From Mimachlamys varia (lineage: Eukaryota; Mollusca; Bivalvia; Pectinida; Pectinidae), in the NCBI GenBank assembly GCA_947623455.1, contig OX392527.1, positions 29,194,201 through 29,258,200 of the forward strand: a stretch of 64,000 nucleotides of DNA. The letters are read 5' to 3'. The translations under genes and the position numbers were made by a program. Positions 10,160 to 23,500 of the stretch are shown here, piece by piece (position 1 is the stretch's first letter; each line of letters starts with the position of its first letter). The notes below the pieces were generated by a model that worked only from the letters and a program-made list of their open reading frames with translations, had not been told where the DNA came from and did no database searches.

Positions 10160-10402
10160 GACATAGGCCCAATTTCTTGTGTTCCCGTTGTGACGTCACC
10201 AATACGTGTGCACAACTTTTAGCGGTTCGCGGTGCGCTTAATTAGCGTGTGGCAAAACAGGTAAAAAACCAAACTTCAACCTGTCGTAACTTTGTAACCG
10301 GTGCGTTGATTTCGATGCGGTTTTCGACAATGTATTAATGCCGGCACAACGAGTCTGATCATTTCAGTTTCTATTTGCACTACAGTTACTCTTTAAGTCC
10401 AC
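10160..10402 (-). repeat. Dispersed repeat, inverted relative of 5803-6090
   Basis: Ends GCACTACAGTTACTCTTTAA, the reverse complement of the start of the repeat at 5803, and contains GTTGTGACGTCACC. It lies upstream of the SLC5 gene. Confidence 0.5.
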
Positions 10403-11174
10403 AACTAGCTGTAACAAATTATCAGATCCCTGTGATGATAACCAGTTTGACAGGTACCCTCAAAAATTAATAATACAAATCCCCATCTAACGCGTCAGAA
10501 AATGATCCTCGGGAATTTTCTGCATTTTCCTTCCACAAAAAAACCCCAATATACAAGATTAATTAATTCATAAAACACTCACAGACAACTATGTACGTAC
10601 TAATTCGTAAGATGGCCTTATGGAAACTACATACATGTATATTTTCATAATGTGTGTACAAACTATCCAACATTTCACAGATCTCATCTTAGTATGTCTC
10701 AATAACAGATCGGTTTCGCCACTCATGTGAAAACATACTCCAAATACTGACGTACCATTGTAGGTACATGTAGGCTGTTGACAGTCGTTCTGTATGTGAT
10801 ATGGAATACATTGTCAGATTTAAATAACCGCCCATGGCCAGTGAACGAATCAGGCACAGTTCTGTCACCCACTTGACGAGCTTACTGTAAACTTAGACGT
10901 GAAGATTCTCCCAGGAGCAAGTTTTACCTACACTTGACGAATTCTATTACATAACAGTATTGACATGCACCAATACAATACAGGCTACAGCAGCCTGATC
11001 ACTGGAGCGTGAACAAGTTAAAGCTGAATTCCGTTATTACCTTGAGCTGGGCGTCTCATCAGTACATGTATATAGTGTGTGTGGGTTTGCATCATTACTT
11101 TGAGCTGCGTGGATTATTTGCATAAATCATAGGTGCTTGCGGCTATTGTAACACTTTCCTAACCTAAAGGTGGC
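10403..11174 (+). other. Upstream region of the SLC5 gene
   Basis: About 770 nt before the start codon should hold the promoter and 5' UTR. No TATA box at a convincing distance and no conserved site could be assigned by eye. No other gene seen. Confidence 0.35.
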
Positions 11175-11552
11175 ATGGAGCCTACGCGTACTTACCAGTA
11201 CAACTTCGAGACAAACGACAACGTCGCTTTTAATGAAATCGACTTTATAGTGTTCGGGGCGACGCTGTTTGCGTCAGCCGCCATCGGTCTGTACTATGCC
11301 ATCCGGGATCGGGAGAGTGATGACGCCGACGACTTTTTGCTGGGTGGGAGGAAGATGCACTACCTACCGGTGTCATTATCTCTGTTGTCCAGCTTTATCT
11401 CCGCCATTACGCTGCTGGGGACCCCCGCCGAGATCTACCGCTACAACGCCATGTATTGGTGGATCTCGGTAGGCTTTCTAATCACTGCCATTGGAGCAGC
11501 TCACATCTTCATTCCTGTGTTCTACAACCTCAAGGTCGTCAGCACCTTCAAG
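11175..11552 (+). CDS. SLC5 exon 1 (residues 1-126)
   Basis: Start ATG in GGCATGG, encoding [15 protein letters not shown] and then the first membrane helix ([20 protein letters not shown]), the [10 protein letters not shown] motif and helices through [15 protein letters not shown]. Ends AAG|GTCAGT in phase 0, where vertebrate relatives continue with YLELRF. The frame stays open beyond the donor to 11693 only because the adjoining 42-bp repeat is a multiple of three. If intron 1 were retained, the protein would gain [18 protein letters not shown] repeats and stop. Confidence 0.92.
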
Positions 11553-14500
11553 GTCAGTAGTAGTTTAAGCTTTAAAGTCGTCAGCACCTTCAATGTCAGT
11601 AGTAGTTTAAGCTTCAAAGTCGTTAGCACCTTCAATGTCAGTAGTAATTTAAGCTTCAAAGCCACCAGCTCCTTCAAGGTAGGTAGATGTTAAAGCTTTG
11701 CAGTCGTCAGCGCCTTCAAGGTCAGTAGTAGTTGAAGCTTCAAAGTCACCAGCACCTTCAAGATCAATAGTAGTTTAAGCTTGAAAGTCACCAGCACCTT
11801 CAAGTTCAGTAGTAGTGAAAGCTTTAAGTCACTAGCACTTTCTAGATGAATAGCGATATGCACATCAAATAACATATAACTGTAATCACCACTTCAAATT
11901 CAGTAATATCATATAACATTCGGAATTACCTGCAACCACACACACTTCAAAGAGGCAAGAGAAATTTCTGTGTAAGTTACATCATATACAACCTCCAAAT
12001 CACTAACAACTTCAATATCAGTATATTATGTAACATCAAGGACTAACATCGTATTCAATTTCGTGTTATCACTACATTTACCATCTATGGTGGTCTGCAA
12101 CATTATAAAGCGTTAAATACACCATTACTGTCAAGGTCAGGACAGTACCGTCAAGGTCAGGACAACCTCAGTATCGCCGACACATTCTAGGTCAGCAATA
12201 TCATACAACCTAAGTGTCGCCGACACCTTCTAGGTCAGTAATTGTATACAACCTTAGTGTCGCCGACATCTTCTTGGTCAGTAACAATATACAACCATAG
12301 TGTCGCCGACACCTTCTTGGTCAGTAACAGTATACAACATCAGTGTCGCCGACATCTTCTAGGTCAGTAACAGTATACAACCTTAGTGTCGCCGACATCT
12401 TCTTGGTCAGTAACAGTATACAACCTTAGTGTCGCCGACACCTTCTAGGTCAGTAACAGTATACAACCTCAGTGTCGTCGACATCTTCTAGGTCAGTAAC
12501 AGTATACAACCTCAGTGTCGCCGACACCTTCTTGGTCAGTAACAGTATACAACCTCAGTGTCGCCGACATCTTCTAGGTCAGTAACAGTATACAATCTCA
12601 GGGTCGCCGACACCTTCTTGGTCAGTAACAGTATACAATCTCAGTGTCGCCGACACCTTCTTGGTCAGTAACAGTATACAATCTCAGTGTCGCCGACACC
12701 TTCTTGGTCAGTAACAATATACAACCATAGTGTCGCCGACACCTTCTTGGTTGATAACTGTATACAATCTCAGTGTCGCCGACACCTTCTTGGTCAGTAA
12801 GAGTATACAACCTCAGTGTCACCGACACATTCTAGGTCAGTGACAGTATACAACCTCAGTGTCGCCGACACCTTCTAGGTCAGTTACAGTATACAACTTC
12901 ATTGTCGCCGACACCTTCTAGGTCAGTAACAGTATACAACCATAGTGTCGCCGACATCTTCTAGGTCAGTTACAGTATACAACTTCATTGTCGCCGACAC
13001 CTTCTAGGTCAGTAACAGTATACTACCTTAGTGTCGCCGACACCTTCTAGGTCAGTAACAGTATACAACTTCATTGTCGCCGACACCTTCTAGGTCAGTA
13101 ACAGTATACTACCTTAGTGTCGCCGACACCTTCTAGGTCAGTAACAGTATACAACCTTAGTGTCGCCGACACTTTCTAGGTCAGTAATAGTAAACAACCT
13201 TAGTGTCGTCGACATCTTCTAGGTCAGTTACAGTATACAACCTCATTGTCGCCGACACCTTCTTGGTCAGTAACAGTATACAACCTTAGTGTCGCCGACA
13301 CCTTCTAGGTAGGTAACAGTATACAACCTCATTGTCGCCGACATCTTCTTGGTCAGTAACAGTTTCAACCTTAGTATCGCCGACACCTTCTAGGTCAGTA
13401 AGAGTATATAACCTCAGCGTCGCCGACACCTTCTAGGTCAGTAACAGTATACAACCTCAGCGTCGCCGACACCTTCCAGGTCAGTAACAGTATACAACCT
13501 CATTGTCGCCGACACCTTCTAGGTCAGTAACAGTATACAACCTTAGTGTCGCCGACACCTTCTAGGTCAGTAATAGTATACAACCTCATTGTCGCCGAAA
13601 CCTTCTAGGTCAGTAACAGTATACAACCTCAGTGTCGGCGACACTTTCTAGGTCAGTAACAGTATACAACCTTAGTGTCGCCGACACCTTCTAGGTCAGT
13701 AATAGTATACAACCTCATTGTCGCCGAAACCTTCTAGGTCAGTAACAGTATACAACCTCAGTGTCGGCGACACTTTCTAGGTCAGTAATAGTATACAGCC
13801 TTAGTGTCGCCGACACCTTTTAGGTCAGTAACAGTATACAACCTCATTGTCGCCGAAACCTTCTAGGTCAGTAACAGTATACAACCTTAGTGTCGTCGAC
13901 ACCTTCTAGGTCAGTAATAGTATACAACCTCAGTGTCACCGACATCTTCTAGGTCAGTAACAGTATACTACCTCAGTGTTGCCGACACCTTCTAGGTCAG
14001 TAACAGTATACAACCTCAGTGTCGCCGACACTTTCTAGGTCAGTAATAGTATACAACCTCATTGTCGCCGACACCTTCTAGGTCAGTAACAGTATACTAC
14101 CTCATTGTCGCCGACACCTTCCAGGTCAGTAACAGTATACAACCATAGTGTCGCCGACATCTTCTAGGTCAGTAACAGTATACTACCTCAGTGTTGCCGA
14201 CACCTTCTCGGTCAGTAACAGTATACAACCTTAGTGTCGCCGACACCTTCTAGGTCAGTAATAGTATACAACCTTAGTGTCGCCGACACCTTCTAGGTCA
14301 GTAACAGTATACAACCTCATTGTCGCCGACACCTTCTAGGTCAGTAACAGTATACTACCTCAGTGTTGCCGACACCTTCTAGGTCAGTAATAGTATACAA
14401 CCTTAGTGTCGCCGACATCTTCTTGGTCAGTAACAGCATGCAACCTTAGTGTCTCCGACACTTTCTTGGTCAGTAACAGTATACTACCTCAGTGTCGCCG

Positions 14501-17500
14501 ACACCTTCTAGGTCAGTAACAGCATGCAACCTCAGTGTCGCCGACACCTTCTTGGTCATTAACAGTATACTACCTCAGTGTCGCCGACATCTTCTAGGTC
14601 AGTAATAGTATACTACCTCAGTGTCGCCGACACTTTCTTGGTCATTAACAGTATACTACCTCAGTGTCGCCGACACCTTCTAGGTCAGTAACAGTATACA
14701 ACCTCATTGTCACCGACACCTTCAAGGTCAGTAACAGTATACAACCTTAGTGTCGCCGACACTTTCTAGGTCAGTAATAGTTTACAACCTCATTGTCGCC
14801 GACACCTTCTAGGTCAGTAACAGTATACTACCTCAGTGTCGCCGACACTTTCTAGGTCAGTAATAGTATACAACCTTAGTGTCGCCGACACTTTCTAGGT
14901 CAGTAATAGTATACAACCTTAGTGTCGCCGACACCTTCTAGGTCAGTAACAGCATGCAACCTTAGTGTCTCCGACACTTTCTTGGTCAGTAACAGTATAC
15001 AACCTCAGTGTCGCCGACACCTTCTAGGTCAGTAACAGTATACTACCTCAGTGTCGCCGACACCTTCTACAGTGTAGGTCAGTAAAAGTACACCTCACCA
15101 GACATAATATTCTCGCACCTCGGACAGGGAACTCTCACGTGATATCCAGTGCTAGATTTTTCTATCTCGTCCGATCTGTCTGGTACCTTTACGTGAGTTT
15201 TGGCGGAAATTTAACCCATTCATGTATTCATCCGCGCAAGTGACGTAATACTCTCGAATCGGTGACGTCACACGCTCTAGTTAACCAATTTTATTAGAAA
15301 TATATGCATTCAAACTGTTTTTGTCATGTATTTAATTACTATGTATTGTTTGTTTGGTTTTTGTTTATTATCTAAATAATATGTACCGATTGATCATTGT
15401 TTTTCTTCTTTGATATAACCGAACAATATTTTTACGCGAAAGGACTGAATTCGAAGCGCAGATGAAGTGGTTAATCGGCTTTGAACCGGGAGGCCCCAGA
15501 CGGGATACTCTTACACTCTAAACGCATATATAGATGGCTTGTTATTATACAACTAGATATATGTAAGAGGTGCGAGAAAAAAAATCTATTACCTGTAAGT
15601 GATCGAGATCGGGTTATCTCAGTCGAGGGCTAAGATTCTGTAACATAATCCCAACCGAGGCGTTAGCCGAGGTTGGGATGTTACAGAATCTTAGCTCGAG
15701 ACTGAGATAACCCGATCTCGATCACTTACAGGTAATAGATTTTATTTAAGTCGTACTTGGCCTGTTTTTTGAATTACTCGGGAGTAAGGCGGACATGAAC
15801 CGCCCAAACAAACAGTCTGATCTCGGAGAGGCTCACACCTTATATGTCAGTGATACAATGTCGTACATACGTCGCCTGGTCATTGTTCAGGCGTCCATAC
15901 AACCTTTACTAACAAAAAGGTTAAACATAGGATCTATTGAAATAAATCCTGGGGGCTCGAATGTAATAAGCTACATCATTTATTGCATTTTTACCAGTAA
16001 AATATCAAAAAATATCAACTAGATAAAACTTATATCATCACTGCTTATATCATCACTAGTGTGATGATATATAAGTTTCGGTCCGATATCACTGCGCATT
16101 ATTTGTGTACTATTTGTTCGGTGTTCTAGAATCAAATCATATATATAGAGTAAGGAAATTAAAACCCTTTATAGTATTTTGGAAATAAATAGATATCTGA
16201 TGGATTTTATTAATATGTTTTTGTATTTTTACTATATTTTGAAAAAAAATAGAACTTAATTCATCCCTGTGTCGTATTAATATTCTATAAGCAAATTTTA
16301 AAAATGAAATCATACCTTTGGGAAATTTTAGAAAATGAATAAAAAGAAAATTCAATGGTTTCCCATAAAATATTAAATATATTTTCGTCATATGGCAGAT
16401 TTTTACGATATTTTCACGAGTGCTTTAATATATATATAAAAATCTGCCATACTCTTGAAATATATTTGATATTAAACGGTAAACTATTGAATAGCCTCTA
16501 TGTCCGTATATCATCATAGGTACATTTGTATTCTACTTGTCTAAACAAAGTGACTTACTACGTCCCTCTGGTCAAAGTGGCGTTGTTCCAGGTATCTAGA
16601 CTAATGGGCGTAGCGCACACAGCTGGCCGTGGGAGGACACGACATGCTCCTAATGGGTAGCGCCAATTATAGTGATTTTACGATAGTGAATACAAAGGTC
16701 AGTGATTTTACGATAGTGAATACACTTACTTCGGTGAAAGGTCAGTGATTTTACGATAGGGAATACACTTACTTCGGTGAAAGGTTATGCCCTATCAGTT
16801 TATCACTTGTGTGACCTCGCCGCTGATTGAGTTCGTTATTTTCAGTATAATTCAGACTTATGTCTACCTTAAATCACCCCAAAACACTTTTATCACGTGA
16901 TACAAAGAGGGATATATTTAAACTTATTCCTAAACACTTTGCTCAAAAACTCGAAGTCGGAGGGAGGGGGTATAGTGTTCATACAAACGGTTTATCATTT
17001 GCTCTAGCAACTGAATTTTTGACGGATTTCAATCAAACTTCATATTGTTTTTCTCACAATAAAAACATATATGACCATTTTACATTGTAATCAAAATCGT
17101 CATCATCACCATAATCATCATCTGACATCATCATCGTCGTCGTCGTCATCATCATCATCATCATAGCATGTCATGAATACAGCCTGTATTGTAAAACTCG
17201 ACCGACAAACTTCATATATTGGTTCGGGCTGCCTCTTTCCATAACTACTCTCAGAATGACTCGATAGAAGGTGTGATATAGATTAATTACCTCAAATTCT
17301 GTTCAGTTATTAAACTATGAGTACTATTCACAAAAGAAACTGTCACGAACATCATGTCTAGATCTGGTATCGGTAACGAGTGACGCAGAAGTGTACTCAA
17401 TTTCAATTACAGTCAATTCAGCGCATGCATTAACCCATGTTCGACAAGCGTCTGACTGTCCCTTGTGCATTTTTTGTTGTTTCAAGCTTGAAGAGTTTTA

Positions 17501-20500
17501 AATCTTTACACAGGGTAAGGGCGGATGGCTTGGGCTTCCGCAAAGAAAGCGGGAGAAAACGAGAGAATTTAATCAAATGCGGGACCAGTGCGGGTCATTT
17601 ATTTCAAACTGAAGATTTTGATTTCTGTCTTAAATAATCGGGAGTCTCTCGTCCAGAGCGGGAGACTTGACAGGTATGTCATCATCATCGTCGTCGTCAT
17701 CATCATCATCATCATCATCATAGCATGTCTTGAGGTATTGTAAAAAAACTCGACCGACAAACTTCATTTGTTGGTAAAGAATATTAGAATACTTCAAAGG
17801 AGTTCGTGTTACACGGTCCCTATGTCAACGTTAAGGTCGCAGTGGATTTTGATCAATAATGTACCTCGAACTAGTTTGCTTCAGTGCTAGGTACTTCAGG
17901 TTACCAAGGTCAACGTCAAGGGCACCGTTTCTAATTATAGAAAAATATTTATCTAGCGACTACATTTTAATAAAACTTCACATATTGGTCTCAAATGAGC
18001 TCATGCTGAATTCAGGGTGCCGGCCGCGGGTGACCCGTCAACGTTAAGGTCACCGTTACTTTTATAGAAAATCGTTATCACACAGTGTAGCTCTAGCGAC
18101 GTCAGTTTTAATGAATTTTAATAAAATTCCATAATACTGGTCCAGCGTGAGAACGCATCGATTGAGTTCATGTTTCAGGGTGCAAGAGCAACGACAAGAT
18201 TTACACGTACCCGCCTGGAATTCTACCTACCCATATCTATCCTGACTGTCAGAGTTTATGTGTTAGGTCTTTGAGCTTAAGTATTGCATACTAATTACGG
18301 CAGGTATACACGTGAGACACGAGCGGATGTGTATCGCTTGCAATGCCTTGTTTAGTTATAGTTTCATTGCATTTCCCGTACAGGAACTGTTGTTGTTCAT
18401 CTTCATGAAACTCCATATACAAATTAATAATACTGAAGTTGTTAACTTTCTCTTTCGATCATAGTTGTTTTTATGCCCCCGCCATGGGTTACCCATATCC
18501 GTCGCGTCCCGTCGCGTCCCATCCCGTCCCATGGTAATGTAACCAGCTTATTTAAATAACTACTGATCCGATTGTCATCAAACTTCGCATACGTAATAAG
18601 CATGAAGAACTTATTTCATATGGGGGAAGAAGGCGTTTATGTCTCACAAACATTTCTAGTTTATTATAGAATATATCCTAGCTTTTGTACTTTAAACATT
18701 TCGTCTCAATCAGATAGAAGCGTGAAATCAAATCGTCACAGACATGTTCAGAATGTAATTAGTCATTTGATAAGATACATCATGATGGATAATTATTCTG
18801 AATAATTTATCATTCTTTACAACGCTTTCATTTTAGAAGCATGATAGTTACTTGTTAATCAACATTTGATACTCAATTTCTCCATGTTCATTAGCGTAAA
18901 ATAAAAATGATTTATTGAAATGATGTGTATATTTCAGTACGTAGAGTTGAGGTTTGGTAAAGTGACGAGATTCTCCGCTAGTATCATCTACCTCTTCGAG
19001 ATGGTGAGTAGTACTGTGTGACATTATATGTATATTGACATTTTCGGTGTGTATTCCCTATATGGTGCTACCAACGGTTTTGAAGTTTACACTTCGGTAA
19101 ACGTTAGTCCAGCGCGTAGGAATACAAGCCGGACCACTATCACGCTTGCGTTATTAGCGAGAATGCGCATTGTTAATTTGTTACCTTTAATTCAAACTTT
19201 GAATGAACTTGATTTTTTAGAACTTTAACAAGCAAATCAAAGCAATATAATTATGAAAAATAAAATATCTTCAATGTCTAACGGTAACAAACAATGTAAT
19301 TGTGGACTATATTCTGTTACTTCTTGAAGTTGACAACCTTTCCCGCCAAATTGGAATCAGCTGTTTGGTATTCCATCAGTTGTCAGCTATTCCGTCAGTG
19401 CGTATAACGTTCAATAAATGACGGTTGTTACTTTTCGAAGTTGCGCAAATTAATTTTAAAGTGTCAAAATGTAAATATAAGAAATAATTTTTCTTTTTTG
19501 TTGTTTACTGGTGTGTAAACTGATTTTTTATGCAGATATTTCAACATCACGCGCTGACGTGCGTCATTTAAAATATCTGTATAAAAAAATATACCGTACA
19601 ACCCTAAAAAAAGTGGTAATTCCTTAAATAACTTCTCTGGATGGTGGAAATGCGTGACGTTGTTTAACATGTTTACTGTTCTGTTGCCATGGTGTCGTCG
19701 CGGCTGTTTTACTGTCGTAGTTCACTATTCTTCTGTCCTGTTCACTGTCCACTGTTCTGCTGCCGTGTTCCAATGTTCTGCTGCCGTGGTCCAAAGTCCT
19801 GCTGTCGTGGTTCATTGTTTTGCTGTCGTGGTTCACTGTCCTACTGTCGTGGTTCACTATCCCACTGTCGTGGTTTACTATCTTACTGTCGTGGTTCATT
19901 GTTTTGCTGTCGTAGTTCACTATCCCACTGTCGTGGTTCATTGTTCTGCTTTCGTTGCTCACAGTTTTGTTGCCGTGGTCCACTATTCTACTGCCGTGGT
20001 CCACTTTTTTGTTGTTGAGGTTCACTGCTGTCGTGGTTCACTGTTCAGCTGTCGTGGTTCACTGTTCTGCTGTCGTTGTTCACTGTTTTGCTGTCGTGGT
20101 TCACTGTTTTGCTGTCGTGGTTCACTGTTCAGCTGTCGTGGTTCACTGTTCAGCTGTCGTGGTTCACTGTTTTGCTGTCGTAGTTCACTATCTTACTGTC
20201 GTGGTTCATTGTTCTGCTTTCGTTGCTCACAGTTTTACTGTCGTGGTTCACTGTTCTGCTGTCGTGGTTCAATGTTTTGCTGTCGTGGTTCACTGTTTTG
20301 CTGTCGTGGTTCACTGTTCAGCTGTCGTTGTTCACTGCTGTTGTGGTTCACTGTTTTGCTGTTGTGATTCACTGTTCTGTTGTCATGGTAGTACAGTACT
20401 GTCGCGGACGGTTTTATAGATGTTGACAGGTCTATTTTTGTGATACAAGTACTGGTGCGGATGGTTTTATAGATATTCTGTCATGCTGTCATGGTATTGG

Positions 20501-23500
20501 CGCAGGTAATTTATATAGATGTTCTGCTTCCGATGGTTATAAACGATTGTTCCAGTTTCTAAAGTATTTTTAAGGTGATAGATTTACATAAGTGTCTGAG
20601 ACACTTGTTTCTATTTCCTATTCTGTACATTCAATTATGTAACTGTATATGTTTTGAAAAGCCTGTATAAAATAAAGTTTGAACTAAAGTATATTGATCT
20701 AAAACAGAAGTCGTGTGTACGAGAAAGTATCCGTCACATGAAGAAGCAAAATTGGAAGTAGATTTTATTCTATCGGGGCTTACTTCCCTTTGCTTTAAAC
20801 ATCCTGTTGTGTGACGATCAAAGTAGATTGTTAATCACGCGCTTAAATCGACTAATAATACTTCGTTAATTACCTATCTGGTTGTTAAATCCTTACGAAG
20901 TGCTTTCTCGTTTTCAGATGTTGTATATGGCCATAGTGCTGTATGGACCTTCTCTAGCCCTAAACGCAGGTAGGTGACGTCATACATCACGTATCGATCG
21001 TTTTGATTAGCTGTCTTCTGTTTTGCTACATGTATCATACGCTAAACGTCCAAATTTGATAACCACCCCTTGTTTTAATTGTGATTTTCTGTTGTAGTGA
21101 CCGGTCTGTCTTTGTGGGGGTCAGTTTTTGCTATAGGACTGGTCACTATCTTCTATACAACACTGGTGAGATATCATATTCAGTACCACACTTGCAAGCA
21201 ATTATATTTAAGTAATGAATGATTGAGCAAATATAGTCAGGTCCTATAACACACATTAATGACAAACTAAATATAACCCGGTATGACCGTAACAACATTT
21301 GCTGAAATATTTGTTAATTATATATTAAAAATTTTGATAGGGAAATTGTTCTTTATTTGGTTTTTCATAAATGATTATTGAAAACAATCAAATTAATGAC
21401 GTCACAATACCAATTGATGACGTATCAAAAACAATGCTGTTATAGTCTCCGAACATTTACCTTCTCAATGCATCCAGTGGTAAGCTGGTATATTTCGTAA
21501 GGGACTATTATATCCCACAAGGTACTATTGTATTCCACAAGGGACTATTGTATTCCACAAGGGACTATTACCTTCCACAAGGGGCTATTGTATTCTCTCA
21601 TATATCGCCATGTTGGATAGAGGTTGCCCAAGTAAGAAAGCTATGTAAGAAAAATCTATCTTACATAGCATTTCACGCGACGTGACGTCACAATGGCTCA
21701 ACAATGACGTGACGTCACGAAAATGGTAAACTCTGATGCCGGAAAGAGAAAACGACTGCGTGATGAAATTAAAACCTATCACAAAATTTTAACCATAAAC
21801 ACCAGGAATAGGAGATTAATTTTTCTGCGCAAACTTTGTTTGCAAATATAGAGTATGCTTAAACTCGCTGTCTAATTCGTTTTCGTCAAAAAAGCTCAAG
21901 GAAAAGGTTGAAATTTCAAAATGGTAGCCTGTTTAAACATATTTTCATGGTTTTTGAGCTTATTCGGGTAGTTGATATGAGAGAAAAAGACTCGTTCATT
22001 ATGTGTGTATGTATGATAGGGATATTCCACCCTCGGGATCACAAAATGTGGTAAAACCCTTGGCAAGCCTCGGGTTTCACCACATTTTGTGACCCCTCGG
22101 GTGGAATATTCCTATACTACATACACGCATATGAAAGAGTCTTATATTCCACAAGAGACTGTTATATTCCACAAGGGACTATTGTATTCCACAAGGGGCT
22201 ATTGTATTCCACAGGGGACTATTGTATTCCACAAGGGACTATTATCTTCCACAAGGGACTATTGTATTCCACAAGGGACTAATGTATGCCACAGGGGACT
22301 ATTATATTCCACAGGTGACTATTGTATTCCACAAGGGGTTATTGTATTCAACAAGGGACTGTTATATTCCACAAGGGACATATGTACTGACCATGGCGGC
22401 TTGCTTAAAAAGTTGCCGGTACGTTCCTCATAAAAAACCCGTCTATGCGACGGAGAAATTATCGTTATATGACATGAAACTAGCATGTAGTGGTGGATTA
22501 ATATCTAAATTCATCGGAAATGTCGGTGTTTCGTCTGAGAATTGCACGACAGACTCGCAACCAGTAAGTTATGTGCATTGTTTACAAAGAGTTGAGAAAT
22601 AACGTTGGTATACTTCCATTACATTACTGTAATGGGAAGCTCATTTCACACATATATATTTATTATTTACAGACAGAAACTCAATCAACTGTGGTCTGGG
22701 GGACAAGCGTCATTGAGATATTAATACAATGGTGTTGTGTTATAGGGTGGTATGAAGGCGGTGGTGTGGTCCGACTCCCTTCAGATGCTCATCATGTTTG
22801 CCGGGATGGTGACGTTGTTGGTAGCAGGATCCCTGAAGCTTGGAGGACTGGACAAGGCCTGGCAGGTGGCCGAACGGAACGGACGTACCATGTTGTTTGA
22901 GTAGGTAACTTTAACAGTTCTGATAGTCTCCTTATATCCTATGGGTTGACAGAGAAAGTCATACCTAGAGTATGGTTAATTGACCTTGAGATATACCCCC
23001 TCCCTCCTTTATTCTTCGAGTTATATATAGTTAATGCAATATTTCGTCTGCTTTCTAAATAAGTATCATGGTTACCTAGTTCAGTCCCAAAGTTGACCTA
23101 TTATACTAAAATTATGCTTAAAAATCATGGTGGCGCCTCATGAGCGACGGCTCATGTCTTTGGACTTCATTTTTTTCTTTTGCCTTGTAATGAATGAAGC
23201 TAGCTATCGACTGTTCCGCGTATGTACATACATGACGATAAGACTAATAGTTTGCTAACCGCTTAAAGACGATCTACGAGCTAGATTGATAAGCCATATA
23301 AGAAACTCGAATTGTTGTTGAATATTGTTTCACTAGCAAGTCGTAGATTAGCTATCGTGTAGAAGGTTCATACTGTTGAAAATGTAGAGAGTGGAACATT
23401 CTCAGGAATAAAATGATTTTGTAGGCATTTTAATCTGCAAGTCACTACAAACTCACAGGAAGGCATATTATTTATCTCATTACATTGATGTAAAATGTAG

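Noticed and set aside
12131..15085. CRISPR-like array appearance
   Set aside because: Head-to-tail repeats without unique spacers, in a eukaryotic intron; it is a minisatellite.
19624..20426. Several long overlapping frames (up to 237 codons) on both strands
   Set aside because: Product of a 21-bp minisatellite; a period divisible by three keeps all frames open.
22089..22602. Frames of 114 and 126 codons in intron 4
   Set aside because: Mostly the 20-bp repeat read in two frames, inside a well-supported intron.
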